Shown here: positions 46,655 to 55,984 of the stretch, piece by piece
Layout: each line of letters opens with the position of its first letter
Position numbering within the stretch: position 1 is the first letter of the stretch
Origin: Phenylobacterium sp.
Lineage (GTDB): Bacteria > Pseudomonadota > Alphaproteobacteria > Caulobacterales > Caulobacteraceae
DNA: 64,000 nucleotides
Reading direction: 5' to 3'
Assembly: GCF_030681155.1 (NCBI RefSeq)
Contig: NZ_JAUXXE010000029.1
Coordinates: 1-64,000, forward strand
Program-made: the position numbers and the translations under genes
Notes under the pieces: model-generated
What the model saw: the letters and a program-made list of their open reading frames with translations, nothing else
What the model was told of the DNA's origin: nothing
Database searches by the model: none

Positions 46655-46753
46655 CGCGTCTCTCCACATCCCCCGCTGGCCGGGATCTGGGGCGCTCCGG
46701 CCTGCAAGTCCAGGCAAGGTTTTATGACTGCGATGATCAACCCGGGCGAGTTC

Positions 46754-47569
46754 TCAAGCGCCGGAAGATTCGCCGAAAATTTGTGCGTGTTTCGCGCAGA
46801 TCGCTGGCCAGAGTTCCGCGGCCTCTGGGATGTCGAGGTCAAATTCGCGATGCAAGGCGACGACGAACTCGTCGGCTGAATGAATCACTTCGCTGGTTTT
46901 CGCGCCAGGACGGACGCGGCGTATCGTGCGCCCGAGGAGGCCGACGATCCCTTTGGGGGTGTGCCGAAAGCCCAGCGCGGTCTAGGTGAAGATCGAGTCC
47001 GGGGAGCTGGCGAGCCACTGGCAGGTCGCGCTGAGTTGATCTGCTTCGGCTGGTTCAAGCTGGAAGTCGAAATAGGGCGCGCCGCCCTGGTCCTGGTTGT
47101 GAAACCGCAGCCATGTATCGCCGAGGTCTTCCAGGCGGAACTCATACCCGGCGCAGTGGTGAGCGCCGAAAGCGAGAGGAAAGGGCTCGACTACGCCGTC
47201 GCCAAATCCGACGTCGGCGATGTAGGGCCGATCAAGATCCACCCGCAGGACCAGATGGTTGCCGAGCGAGACATCGCCGCGTTCAGCACGCATGACCGCT
47301 CCGGCCATCCGCGTGACCGTGAACCCGATATCCTCCAGCACAGCGCCAAACAGGCCGTTCATCTCGTAGCACCAACCGCCACGCCGTCGCGTGACCAGCT
47401 TCTCAAACGCCGCTTCGGGCGCGAGGCTGACCGGGCGGCCAAGCAGAACGTCGAAGTTCTCGTAGGGGATCGCCCGCAGGTGCAGGCGGTGCAGGGCGGT
47501 CAGGGTTTCCAGGTCTGCGCGGGCCGACCCGGTGAAGCCGATCCGGTCAAAATAGGCCTGAACGTCCAT
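46754..47569 (-). pseudogene. nat: arylamine N-acetyltransferase interrupted by an in-frame amber codon
   Basis: NAT transfers acetyl groups from acetyl-CoA to arylamines and hydrazines. Codons 1-195 carry the full catalytic triad: Cys67 in RRGGWCYEM, His105 in GNHLVLRV, Asp119 in YIADVGFG. A TAG at 46982-46984 then stops the frame, yet the same frame continues for 75 codons to a TGA at 46754 and encodes a clear NAT C-terminus ('GIVGLLGRTIRRV', 'SADEFVVALHREFDLDIPEA', 'AELWPAICAKHAQIFG'). Total 271 codons is the normal NAT length. A single C-to-T change (CAG to TAG) would explain it. Sequencing error is possible. Confidence 0.85.
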
Positions 47570-47602
47570 GGGCTATCCTCGCGCTCGACGGCGGGCCGGC
47601 CG

Positions 47603-48823
47603 CTATTCGGCGAGTCCCTTGGGGGGCAGCCCTTGGATCAGGGCGACGATTTCCGGGCGGATCTGGTCGGCGCCCTTTTCCACCATGTGCGATACGATGC
47701 GGGCGCCGACGGCCGCGCGGGTCTGGGCCGTGAACTCGGTCTTGTTCTGGCGCACCCACTCCATGGACGCTTGGCGGTTCACGTTGAGCTGCTGGAAATG
47801 CGGAACAACATAGCGGGCGATCATCTCGTAGGACCGCTTGGTGTTTTCCCAGTTGGCCCAGTTGTGGGCCATCATCAGGTAACAGCCGAAGCCGCCGCTC
47901 TCCTCGACCAATTGCTCGATACGCTCGATCGCCTCGTCGGGCGTGCCGACCACCGCCTGGCCGAGCGAAAGATAGGCCTCGACCGGATCGCCGGCGAAGT
48001 CATCGGGGACCATCGGCAGGTTGGCGATTTCGCGGAAGTAGTAGATCCACTTTTCGAGGCCGAAGCGGATCTGCTCGATCGCCTTGTCCTTGGTTTCGGC
48101 GATATGCATTTGCCCGACCAACCGCCAGGCGTTGCGGTCCATCACCTGACCGCTTTCCTTGGCGATATCCTCGGCGATCCCCCAGTTGGCGGCGAGCGAG
48201 TTGAACCCGGCGGTGGTGGTGGCGCCGAGCGAAAGCAGTCCGATCCCATGCTTGCCCGCCGCCCGCGCGCCGGTAGGAGAAACCTGACTGGCGACGGCGA
48301 TTTCCACCGACGGCCGCGAATAGGGCGTCATCTGCAGGCGGGCGTTGACGAGTTGGAACCAGTCGCTGTCATGGCTGACCTCTTCGCCCCGCAGTAGGCG
48401 CACCAGAACGTCGAGCGCCTCGTCCATTCGGTCACGCTGCTTGGCGACAGGGATGCCCATCATGAAGGCGTCGGAGGAGAGGGCGCCGGGACCGGCGCCG
48501 AACATCACCCGACCTCGGGTCATGTGGTCGAGCTGGTTGATGCGATCTGCCAGCATCATAGGGTGGTGGTAGGGAAGCGACGAGACGCCGGTGCCCAAGC
48601 GGATGTGCTTGGTGCGTTCGGCCGCGGCGGCGATGAAGATCTCCGGCGAGGCGATCAGTTCGTATGCGGCCGAATGGTGCTCACCGATCCAGGCTTCTTC
48701 GTAGCCAAGCTGATCCATCAGCTGGACCAGTTCCAGGTCGCGTTGGATCGCCAGGGTCGGGTTTTCGTCCAGCGGATGGAAGGGCGCGATGAAGGCGCCG
48801 AAGCGCAGTTTGTTCCCGAGCAT
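47603..48823 (-). CDS. LLM-class flavin-dependent monooxygenase
   Basis: A 406-aa luciferase-like (TIM-barrel) flavin monooxygenase, close to limonene/alkanal monooxygenase types. It has 'LRFGAFIAPFHPLDENPTLA', 'LGYEEAWIGEHHSAAYE', 'IRLGTGVSSLPYHHPMMLAD', 'RGRVMFGAGPGALSSDAFMM' and 'SPTGARAAGKHGIGLLSLG'. It uses reduced flavin and O2. It lies 33 bases upstream of the nat gene in the same direction, a probable two-gene operon. Substrate unknown. Confidence 0.92.
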   Translation of the reverse strand: MLGNKLRFGAFIAPFHPLDENPTLAIQRDLELVQLMDQLGYEEAWIGEHHSAAYELIASPEIFIAAAAERTKHIRLGTGVSSLPYHHPMMLADRINQLDHMTRGRVMFGAGPGALSSDAFMMGIPVAKQRDRMDEALDVLVRLLRGEEVSHDSDWFQLVNARLQMTPYSRPSVEIAVASQVSPTGARAAGKHGIGLLSLGATTTAGFNSLAANWGIAEDIAKESGQVMDRNAWRLVGQMHIAETKDKAIEQIRFGLEKWIYYFREIANLPMVPDDFAGDPVEAYLSLGQAVVGTPDEAIERIEQLVEESGGFGCYLMMAHNWANWENTKRSYEMIARYVVPHFQQLNVNRQASMEWVRQNKTEFTAQTRAAVGARIVSHMVEKGADQIRPEIVALIQGLPPKGLAE

Positions 48824-48906
48824 TCCGCCCTCCCTATGTTCTTTTGCGGGAGCCTAACGCCGATTTCTGACAGCTGGCTAGGGTGGCGTACCGCCTTTTC
48901 GAAGCT

Positions 48907-49947
48907 TTACGTCGCGGACTCTTGGGCCGTTTCGAGAAATTTCAGCACCGAGAGTTCGAAGCTCCGCGCCGACCCGCCACGCTTAAGCGGCAATGCGCCC
49001 CGTTCATAGGCCTCCAGGATCAAGGGGTGGATGTAGGAGCCCCGACAGACTGCGGCGGTGTTGCCGAGCAGGGCCGCCACCGCCTTCACCGTGACGACCA
49101 CCTGGCGCTTGGCTTCACCGGCGGTGGCGGACGGCGGTTGCTCGATCAGCCCGCGGGCGGCCGAAAGCGTGCCGGCCCAGGTTCGGAAGTCCTTGGCGGA
49201 GAAGTCTTCGCCCATGGCCTCGCGGATGTAGGCGTTGACGTCCGCGGACTCGATGGAATGACGCTCGCCGTCATCATCGAGGTACTGAAACAGGCGCTGG
49301 CCGGGGATGTCCTGGCAGGATTTCACGATCCGGGCGAGGCGGCGGTCCTGGAAGCGGGTGCTGTGGAGCTTGCCGCTCTTGCCGCGGAATTCGAAGGTCG
49401 CGCCGCCACCGGTGATCTTGGCGTGGCGGTCACGAAGCGTAGTCAGGCCAAAGCTCTTGTTGGTCTTGGCGTACTCCTCGTTGCCTACCCGGATCAGGGT
49501 GAGCTCCATCAGGCGCACCACCGCGGCCAGCACCTTTTCGCGAGGCAAACCACGCTTGGAGAGGTCGGCCTCGACCCGAGCGCGCAGGCGGGGGAGGGCG
49601 CGACCAAAGGCGATCAGGCGGCTGAACTTCACTCCGCCGCGAACCCGCCCCCAGTCCTGGTGATAGCGGTACTGCTTGCGGCCCCGTGCATCGCGGCCGG
49701 TGGCCTGGATGTGACCGTTTGCGTCTGGACAGATCCAAACCGATGTCCACGCCGGGGGGATGACCAGGGCACGGATGCGCGACAGAGTCGCCTTATCCCT
49801 TACCGGCCGGCCGGCGGCGTTGCGGTAGCGGAAGGATGGAGGGGCGCCTGGGCGGCTGAGGCCAGGGTCATGGTCGTTCACATAGACGAGGCCGCCGTCG
49901 AGGCCATTCGTCTCGGCCATTTGCCGGTCGTCGACATCGCGGGGCAT
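48907..49947 (-). CDS. DNA topoisomerase IB (poxvirus type)
   Basis: A 346-aa protein with the bacterial/poxvirus topoisomerase IB layout: N-terminal domain with 'IPPAWTSVWICPDANGHIQA' and 'GRKQYRYHQDWGRVR'; catalytic core with 'ELTLIRVGNEEYAKTNKSFG', 'LTTLRDRHAKITGG' and 'KDFRTWAGTLSAARGL'; and the nucleophilic tyrosine in CRGSYIHPLILEAYE. It relaxes supercoils through a 3'-phosphotyrosine intermediate. Divergent from rlmJ. Confidence 0.95.
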   Translation of the reverse strand: MPRDVDDRQMAETNGLDGGLVYVNDHDPGLSRPGAPPSFRYRNAAGRPVRDKATLSRIRALVIPPAWTSVWICPDANGHIQATGRDARGRKQYRYHQDWGRVRGGVKFSRLIAFGRALPRLRARVEADLSKRGLPREKVLAAVVRLMELTLIRVGNEEYAKTNKSFGLTTLRDRHAKITGGGATFEFRGKSGKLHSTRFQDRRLARIVKSCQDIPGQRLFQYLDDDGERHSIESADVNAYIREAMGEDFSAKDFRTWAGTLSAARGLIEQPPSATAGEAKRQVVVTVKAVAALLGNTAAVCRGSYIHPLILEAYERGALPLKRGGSARSFELSVLKFLETAQESAT

Positions 49948-50053
49948 GGAGCGCCTTTGGAAAAACGGCGAGACGTGGCAGAGAGCGCCCTCTCGTCGGA
50001 CCTCAAACGAGGCCGGATCGACGCGGTTCCTGCGTCGGATAGGGGACTTTGGA

Positions 50054-50878
50054 TTGAACTACCGCCACGCCTTTCATGCCGGAAATTTCGCCGATCTGGT
50101 GAAGCATGCGGCGCTTCTGGACCTGCTCGCCAAGATGCAGGCGCAGCCTGGCCCGCTAAGCATCATCGACACGCACGCGGGGCGGGGGCTCTACGATCTG
50201 AGCGGTGATGAAGCGCAGCGCTCGGGAGAGGCCGAGGCTGGGATCGGTCAGTTGATGAAGGCCAACGACCTGCCCGCCGCCTTCCAGCCGCTACGTCGCG
50301 CGGTTTCGGAGCTGAATAACGGTGGTGCGACCAAGCTCTATCCTGGTTCGCCGCTGCTGGTCGCCGCAGCCCTGCGCCAGGGCGACACCTATCTGGGTTG
50401 CGAACTGCGCCCCGAGGAACACGACGTCCTGAAGGCGACGCTTCGGGGAATGCCGGGCGCCAAGACGGTCTGCGCAGACGGGTTCAACGAAGCTGTGGCG
50501 AGGACGCCGATCTCCGGGTCGGTGCTGGTCCTGATCGACCCACCGTTTGAGAAGTCGGACGACTATCGCCGGATCGTGACCACCATCAACGGCGTGGCCG
50601 CCAGGAACCCGAAGGCGGTGGTGTTGGTCTGGCTACCCCTGAAGGATCTCGAGACCTTCGACGCGTTCGTGCGGGACGCCGAAGACGCCTATGCCGGGGC
50701 GCTGCTGGTGGCCGAGGCGCGGATGCGGCCCCTGTCCGATCCCATGAAGATGAACGGCTGCGCGCTGGTCGTGGCCAATGCTCCGGCTGGCTTCACCGAT
50801 CCGTTGACGGCGATCTGCGACTGGACCGTCAGTCGCTTGGGCGACAACGGCAAAGCGCGGGTCTGGACCGCCGCCTAA
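50054..50878 (+). CDS. rlmJ: 23S rRNA (adenine-2030-N6)-methyltransferase RlmJ
   Basis: A 274-aa protein starting with the family-typical NYRHAFHAGNFADLVKHAAL, so I choose the TTG at 50054 (AGGGG upstream) rather than an earlier in-frame start. 'SIIDTHAGRGLYDL' is the SAM site, 'LYPGSPLLVAAALRQGDTYL' the next block and 'VLVLIDPPFEKSDDY' the catalytic DPPF motif. It methylates A2030 of 23S rRNA. Length is normal. Confidence 0.95.
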   Translation: MNYRHAFHAGNFADLVKHAALLDLLAKMQAQPGPLSIIDTHAGRGLYDLSGDEAQRSGEAEAGIGQLMKANDLPAAFQPLRRAVSELNNGGATKLYPGSPLLVAAALRQGDTYLGCELRPEEHDVLKATLRGMPGAKTVCADGFNEAVARTPISGSVLVLIDPPFEKSDDYRRIVTTINGVAARNPKAVVLVWLPLKDLETFDAFVRDAEDAYAGALLVAEARMRPLSDPMKMNGCALVVANAPAGFTDPLTAICDWTVSRLGDNGKARVWTAA

Positions 50879-50955
50879 CCTTCATTTTGCGCCTGCGAGA
50901 TGTTGGGTTAGGGTTTGTTGCATTGCACAAACCTTGGCTGTTTGGAGGCGTCACC

Positions 50956-51333
50956 ATGGCTCTCGCGCAACTCGACGGGGATATGTCCCCGCAATCCCCC
51001 AATCCCTTTTATGTGCCGCTCGGCGCCGCTTCGCCGCTGTGGTTAATGTTCGCTGGCGCCGCGTCGGCGGGCGTCGCCTTCTGGTGGATGACGCGCTGGA
51101 CGGCGGCCACCCATCTGGAAGCCGCGTTCGGCGCGGTGGACCAGCCGCTGGCCGCGCCGGCGCCTGAGCCGGAAGCTATTGTCTTCGAGGAGCCGGCGCC
51201 GCTCGTCGAAGCCGTCGAAGAGATGGTCGCCCCGCCATCGCCGATGGTAGAGGCGGCGTCCGAAGCTGCTGTCGATACGCCAAAGCCGAAGATCAAGGTG
51301 CGCCCCGCAACGGACGCACCGCCGATCGCCTAG
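50956..51333 (+). CDS. single-pass membrane protein, hypothetical
   Basis: A 125-aa protein with one likely membrane segment (~28-45, 'PLWLMFAGAASAGVAFWWM') and an acidic Pro/Ala/Glu-rich cytoplasmic tail ending in a basic segment (TPKPKIKVRPATDAP). ATG 50956 has GGAGG at good spacing. No family recognised. It precedes the sugar transferase gene in the same direction. Confidence 0.65.
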   Translation: MALAQLDGDMSPQSPNPFYVPLGAASPLWLMFAGAASAGVAFWWMTRWTAATHLEAAFGAVDQPLAAPAPEPEAIVFEEPAPLVEAVEEMVAPPSPMVEAASEAAVDTPKPKIKVRPATDAPPIA

Positions 51334-51398
51334 GCTTGGCGCGGGCGCGCGGAGCGGTCTATGCCTCTCTTGCCGGCTTGCGGCGAGGATGAGGCATC

Positions 51399-51962
51399 GT
51401 GATCAAGCGGGCGTTCGACATTTTGGCGGCTCTTGGGGGGCTCATCGTCCTCTCGCCAGTGCTGGCCGCGATCGCAGTGGCCGTTCGGTTGGACAGCCCT
51501 GGGCCAGCCATTCACTGGTCGCGCCGGGTCGGCCGCTTCAACCAGATTTTCCGGATGCCCAAGTTTCGCACCATGCGGACCGACGCGCCCGACGTCGCCA
51601 CCCACCTGTTGGCCGATCCCCAGGCCTGGATCACGCCGCTGGGCCGGTTTCTACGCCGCGCCAGCCTGGATGAGCTGCCACAGCTCTGGAGCGTGCTGGT
51701 CGGCGATATGAGCTTGGTTGGGCCGCGCCCGGCTCTGTTCAATCAAGACGATCTCGTGGCGCTGCGCACAGCCGCCGGCGTTGAGGTGCTGCGCCCCGGC
51801 GTGACGGGCTGGGCTCAGGTCAATGGACGCGATGATCTGCCCATCGAGGAAAAGGCCCGGCTGGACGCCGATTATCTTGAGCTGCAAGGGTTCAGCTTCG
51901 ATCTGAAAGTCATCCTCACGACCCTGCGCGCGGCGGTCTCTGGCCAGGGCGTCCGGCACTAG
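51399..51962 (+). CDS. bacterial sugar transferase (PHPT family)
   Basis: A 187-aa phosphoglycosyl transferase of the WecA-unrelated WcaJ/PglC group: N-terminal re-entrant membrane helix ('FDILAALGGLIVLSPVLAAI'), 'FRMPKFRTMRTDAPD', catalytic Asp-Glu 'RRASLDELPQLWSVLVGDMS', LVGPRPAL, and 'RPGVTGWAQVNGRDDLP'. It moves a sugar-phosphate onto undecaprenyl phosphate, the first step of a polysaccharide. GTG start. No other glycan genes are next to it. Confidence 0.94.
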   Translation: MIKRAFDILAALGGLIVLSPVLAAIAVAVRLDSPGPAIHWSRRVGRFNQIFRMPKFRTMRTDAPDVATHLLADPQAWITPLGRFLRRASLDELPQLWSVLVGDMSLVGPRPALFNQDDLVALRTAAGVEVLRPGVTGWAQVNGRDDLPIEEKARLDADYLELQGFSFDLKVILTTLRAAVSGQGVRH

Positions 51963-52015
51963 ATTCCAACCGACTGAGGTTTCGTGCGTTCCGGACTGAC
52001 CTCCGGAGCCTGACA

Positions 52016-54055
52016 TTGCCCCCTGAGCACCCGACCAAAGACCCCGAGAACATCTTCAACCGCCTAGGTGACTGGGCGCGGCGGCATCGGCGCGGCTTGG
52101 CGTGGACCGGCGGAGTGATCGCGGTCGTGATGGTCGCCTTCGTACTTTTCCTGGCCTTCTTCGACTGGAACTACCTGCGGGGCCCCATCTCGCGGTTCGC
52201 CTCGATGAAGACCGGGCGGGAGGTTGCGATCCTGGGCGATCTGGACGTCAACGCGCTCTCGCTGAAGCCCAGCGCCACGGTCCGAAAGATACGCATCGGC
52301 AATCCAAGTTGGGCCGGTAAAGGGCCTATGGCCGAGGTCGAGAAGCTTGAGGTGCAGATCAAGGTCCTGCCGCTGCTGCGCGGCCAATTAGTGCTGCTGC
52401 GCCTGGAGGTGGACAAGCCGGTCGTAGCCCTGGTGCGGGACCGTCAGGGGCGATCCAATTGGGATTTCTCCAACGGCAGAAAGAAGAACAAGGAGCCGTT
52501 CAAAATGCCGCCGGTCCGGCGGTTCGTCATTGACGATGGGCGCTTGAAATACTCCGACGCCAAGCGGCGCCTGACCCTTGACGCCACCATCAACGCGACG
52601 GAGCGTCTGGGCGCCGCCAATCGGGGCTTTGCGATGGCTGGGCGTGGATCCATCAATGGCGAGCCCTTCATCCTCGATCTCGCAGGTGGCCCGCTGCTGA
52701 ACGTCGACCCGGATAAGGCTTACCCCTTCAACGCCGACGTACGCGCAGGGGCCACGCGGATCACGGCCAAGGGGACGATCCCAAAGCCGTTCGATCTGGG
52801 GCGGTTCCAGGCCGATTTCGTCGCCCGCGGTTCCGACCTGGCCGATCTGTACGACCTGATCGGCGTACCGCTGCCCAACACGCCGCCCTACCGGTTGGCC
52901 GGGAAGCTTTCGCGCGAAGTGAAGCTCTGGAAGGTCGGCGGGATCGGTGGGAAGGTCGGCGACAGCGACATGGCCGGCGACCTGTCGATCGACACGGCGG
53001 GCGAACGGCCGTTCCTGCGCGGCGATCTGCATTCCAAGCTGCTCGACTTCGACGATCTGGGCGCGATCTTCGGCGCGGCTCCTTCCGCGGCGCCTGGCGA
53101 AACGGTCTCGGTGGGCCAGAAGGTGGTTGCGCGCGAGATGATCGCAGAGCAACGGCTGTTACCCGATGCGACGCTGAAGGTGGACCGCATCCGCGCCATG
53201 GACGCCGACGTGAAGTATCGCGCGGCAAGCATACGCGCGCCGCACCTGCCGCTGCGCGCAGCGTCGGTGCGGGTGAAGCTGAACGACGGGTTGCTGATCG
53301 CCGATCCTCTGCGGTTCGACCTGCCCCAAGGCAATATCGCCGGGCAGGTCCGCTTGGACGCTCGCAAGGACGTCCCGGTCTCAAGCATTGATGTGCGCCT
53401 GTCGAACGCGCGGATAGAGCAACTCATCCCGATCAAGGCGGGGGGCGGAACGCCGCTCACCGGCAGTCTCGTGGGCCGGGTGAAGCTGAGCGGAGCGGGG
53501 AATTCCGTGCATCAGGCGGCCGCCAACGCCAACGGCGAAGTGCTGATCGTGGCGCCTGGGGGCGAAATCCGCGAAGCCTTTGCCGAACTCATGGGGATCA
53601 ACGTCACCAAGGGTCTTGGTCTGCTGCTCGCAAAGGACCAGAGCAAGGCCGATCTGCGCTGCGCGGTCGCCCATTTCGACGCCAAGAACGGCGTGCTGAC
53701 CGCCAATCAGATCGTCTTCGACACTGAACCGGTCCTGGGAACCGGGAAGGGGACCATCAATCTGGGAACCGAGAAGATCGACTTCCGGATAGCGGGCCAC
53801 GCCAAGGAGCCGCGCCTCATCCGGGTGATCGCGCCGATCACCGTCAAGGGGGCGATCAAAAGCCCCAAGATCGGGGTGGAGGCGGGGACCGCAGTGGCGC
53901 AAGGCGGGATCGCCGCCCTATTGACCACGCTGACCCCGCTGGCGGTCATTCTTCCGTTCTTGGACCTGGGCCTGGCCAAGGACGCGGCCTGCGGTTCGCT
54001 GATCGCCAATGCTGGGCGGGAAGGCGCGCCAGTGCGCACCCCCAAGGCGCGTTAG
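52016..54055 (+). CDS. AsmA family protein
   Basis: A 679-aa inner-membrane-anchored periplasmic protein. A membrane helix (~27-45, 'TGGVIAVVMVAFVLFLAFFD') leads into the AsmA N-terminal segment ('REVAILGDLDVNALSLKPSA') and a long β-rich bridge-like region, ending in the AsmA-like C-terminal domain ('GKGTINLGTEKIDFRIAGHA', 'VKGAIKSPKIGVEAG'). AsmA-like proteins act in lipid transport to the outer membrane. TTG start with CCGGAG upstream. Confidence 0.9.
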   Translation: MPPEHPTKDPENIFNRLGDWARRHRRGLAWTGGVIAVVMVAFVLFLAFFDWNYLRGPISRFASMKTGREVAILGDLDVNALSLKPSATVRKIRIGNPSWAGKGPMAEVEKLEVQIKVLPLLRGQLVLLRLEVDKPVVALVRDRQGRSNWDFSNGRKKNKEPFKMPPVRRFVIDDGRLKYSDAKRRLTLDATINATERLGAANRGFAMAGRGSINGEPFILDLAGGPLLNVDPDKAYPFNADVRAGATRITAKGTIPKPFDLGRFQADFVARGSDLADLYDLIGVPLPNTPPYRLAGKLSREVKLWKVGGIGGKVGDSDMAGDLSIDTAGERPFLRGDLHSKLLDFDDLGAIFGAAPSAAPGETVSVGQKVVAREMIAEQRLLPDATLKVDRIRAMDADVKYRAASIRAPHLPLRAASVRVKLNDGLLIADPLRFDLPQGNIAGQVRLDARKDVPVSSIDVRLSNARIEQLIPIKAGGGTPLTGSLVGRVKLSGAGNSVHQAAANANGEVLIVAPGGEIREAFAELMGINVTKGLGLLLAKDQSKADLRCAVAHFDAKNGVLTANQIVFDTEPVLGTGKGTINLGTEKIDFRIAGHAKEPRLIRVIAPITVKGAIKSPKIGVEAGTAVAQGGIAALLTTLTPLAVILPFLDLGLAKDAACGSLIANAGREGAPVRTPKAR

Positions 54056-54155
54056 CCGGCCGCTCGTTGGACGTGCAGGCCGATGGTCGATTGACGCCCA
54101 GGTAGGGTCACCCCAAAGTTCGATCCTATCGAATTTCCAAAAGGGGAGGCCGTTG

Positions 54156-54626
54156 ATGTCCCGACGCCATGCCAAGACAAGCCGCGCGGCCATCGCGCTG
54201 GTTCTCGCGCTGACCGCCACCGGAGCGCTCGCCGCCTCGGCCGCAGAGACCGCCATCGCCACTCGACAGGCCGGTTACAAGAAGATGGGCGCCGCGTTCA
54301 AGGCCATCAACGAGGAGCTGAAGAAGAGCTCCCCGGACATGAAGCTGATCGCGGCCAATTCGGCGATCGTGAATACGCAATCTCAGCAGATCCCCAAGTG
54401 GTTCCCCAAGGGCTCGGGCCCGGAGGCGGGCTTCAAGACCAAGGCCAAGCCGGCGATCTGGGCTGAGCCGGCCAAGTTCGCGGCGGCTGGAACCAAGCTG
54501 CAGACTGAGGCGGCCAAGCTGCAGGCCTTTGCCTCAGCAGGAAACCTGGATGGGGTGAAGACGCAGGTCCGGGCCGTGGGCGGCTCGTGCAAGTCCTGCC
54601 ACGAACCCTATCGCGCCGAGGACTAG
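54156..54626 (+). CDS. cytochrome c' / c-556-type protein
   Basis: A 156-aa exported c-type cytochrome with a signal peptide (~AIALVLALTATGALA), a four-helix-bundle mature domain ('AIATRQAGYKKMGAAFKAIN') and the C-terminal heme site GGSCKSCHEPYR. AAGGGGAGG lies before ATG 54156. It directly precedes a cytochrome b561-like gene, its likely electron partner, with no gap. Confidence 0.93.
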   Translation: MSRRHAKTSRAAIALVLALTATGALAASAAETAIATRQAGYKKMGAAFKAINEELKKSSPDMKLIAANSAIVNTQSQQIPKWFPKGSGPEAGFKTKAKPAIWAEPAKFAAAGTKLQTEAAKLQAFASAGNLDGVKTQVRAVGGSCKSCHEPYRAED

Positions 54627-55298
54627 GTGGCGGGCGGTAGCGCGCCCGGCGAGGGTGCAAGGATTTGGGATGGCCCGACGCGCGTCTTCCATTGGGCGCT
54701 GGTGGTTCTGCTGTTGGTCTCTTGGCTCACGGCCGGCGAGAACATGCAGGTTCACCGGTGGTCCGGCTATGGCGTGATCGGCTTGCTGGTGTTCCGCCTG
54801 TGGTGGGGCGTCGCAGGCGGATCGACGGCGCGGTTCGCAAGCTTCCTGAAAGGGCCGAAGGCGACCTTGGCCTACGCCCGGACCTTGGGATCGCGCACGC
54901 CGCACGGCGCGCCGGGCCATAATCCACTCGGCGCCTGGAGCGTCGTGGCGATGCTTGCGGCCTTGCTGGTGCAGGTCGGGCTTGGCTTGTTCGCAAGCGA
55001 TATCGACGGACTGGAATCCGGACCGCTCTCGCATCTGGTGGATTTTGACGCCAGCCGGGTCGCGGCGGAATTGCACGAGACCACGTTCCGGATCGTGCAG
55101 GGTCTGGTCGTCCTACATCTTGCGGCCATCGGCTACTACTGGCTCTGGAAACGCCAGAACCTGATCGGCGCGATGCTCACGGGCAAGCAGCGGCTGGCGA
55201 CAGAGGCTCTGCGGCCCGCGTCGATCGTGCGGCTGTTGGTCGGCGTCGTCCTGGCGGTGGCGGTCGCCTGGTTCATCGCCAAGGGCGCGAGGTTCTAG
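54627..55298 (+). CDS. cytochrome b561-family membrane protein
   Basis: A 223-aa di-heme membrane cytochrome b of the bacterial b561/Ni-hydrogenase-b type: 'WDGPTRVFHWALVVLLLVSW' (first His ligand), 'QVHRWSGYGVIGLLVFRLWW', and 'VLHLAAIGYYWLWKRQNLIG' (later His), with four helices. GTG start immediately after the cytochrome c' stop. The 3' end overlaps the convergent DsbA-like gene by four bases. Likely passes electrons between quinol and the c-type partner. Confidence 0.92.
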   Translation: MAGGSAPGEGARIWDGPTRVFHWALVVLLLVSWLTAGENMQVHRWSGYGVIGLLVFRLWWGVAGGSTARFASFLKGPKATLAYARTLGSRTPHGAPGHNPLGAWSVVAMLAALLVQVGLGLFASDIDGLESGPLSHLVDFDASRVAAELHETTFRIVQGLVVLHLAAIGYYWLWKRQNLIGAMLTGKQRLATEALRPASIVRLLVGVVLAVAVAWFIAKGARF

Positions 55299-55984
55299 GG
55301 CGGGGCGGGCGGTCCGGCGGCGCGCGCCCTGCGAACCGCCTGGGCTAGCCGGGCCTCGTTCAATCCGCCTTCGATCAGATAGGGGCCGACCAGGTATGCA
55401 GGCGTCCCGCGCAGGCCCAGCGAGAAGGCCTGGGTGTTGTGGCGGGTAAGTTGAGCCTCGATCTCGGCGGCGTGGGCTGCCTCGTCCGCCGTGAGTTGTT
55501 CGACATCCAGACCGGTCGAGACCGCGATCCGGCGAACATGCTCGGCGTTGAGCTTCATGGGAGCTGCCATCAAGGCGCTGTGGAACGCCAGGTACTCGCC
55601 CTGGCGATCGGCCGCCAGGGCGGCGTGCGCGGCGATGGTCGAGGCCTCGCCGAGGATCGGCCAGTCCTTGAAGATGACCTGAACCTTCTTGTCGCTGGCC
55701 AGGAGCTGCTGAAGGGCAGGGGCCGTCGCCTTGCAAACCGAGCATTGGTAGTCGGTGAAGACGACGATCGTGACGTCTGGATTAGCGGCACCCGCGCGCG
55801 GCGAGCCGGCGTCTTCCAGCACCGCCCGCACGACGGGCGTCAGCGTAAGCTTCTTCGCTTCGCGCGGGAGGTTCTGGAAGATGGCGGTCGCCGCTAAGCC
55901 GGCTAGGACCGCCATCAACAGGGTCAGTTTAGGGCGGCGTTCGACCAGTGAAAGCAGGCCGCGCCGCGGGGCGTCCGAAGTCAC
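55295..55984 (-). CDS. DsbA-like thioredoxin-fold protein
   Basis: A 229-aa periplasmic protein anchored by an N-terminal helix ('LTLLMAVLAGLAATAIFQ') with a DsbA/Com1-type fold. The active site is CSVC in 'VFTDYQCSVCKATAPALQQL', and the cis-Pro is in LGLRGTPAYLVG. It would oxidise or isomerise disulfides of exported proteins. Its start overlaps the end of the upstream 110-aa gene by four bases. Confidence 0.92.
   Translation of the reverse strand: MTSDAPRRGLLSLVERRPKLTLLMAVLAGLAATAIFQNLPREAKKLTLTPVVRAVLEDAGSPRAGAANPDVTIVVFTDYQCSVCKATAPALQQLLASDKKVQVIFKDWPILGEASTIAAHAALAADRQGEYLAFHSALMAAPMKLNAEHVRRIAVSTGLDVEQLTADEAAHAAEIEAQLTRHNTQAFSLGLRGTPAYLVGPYLIEGGLNEARLAQAVRRARAAGPPAPP

Noticed and set aside
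46880..48397. 505-codon plus-strand frame
   Set aside because: It is the antisense shadow of the nat and luciferase-like genes, both of which have clear catalytic motifs on the minus strand.
48883..50208. 441-codon plus-strand frame
   Set aside because: Antisense to topoisomerase IB, which has its full set of motifs.
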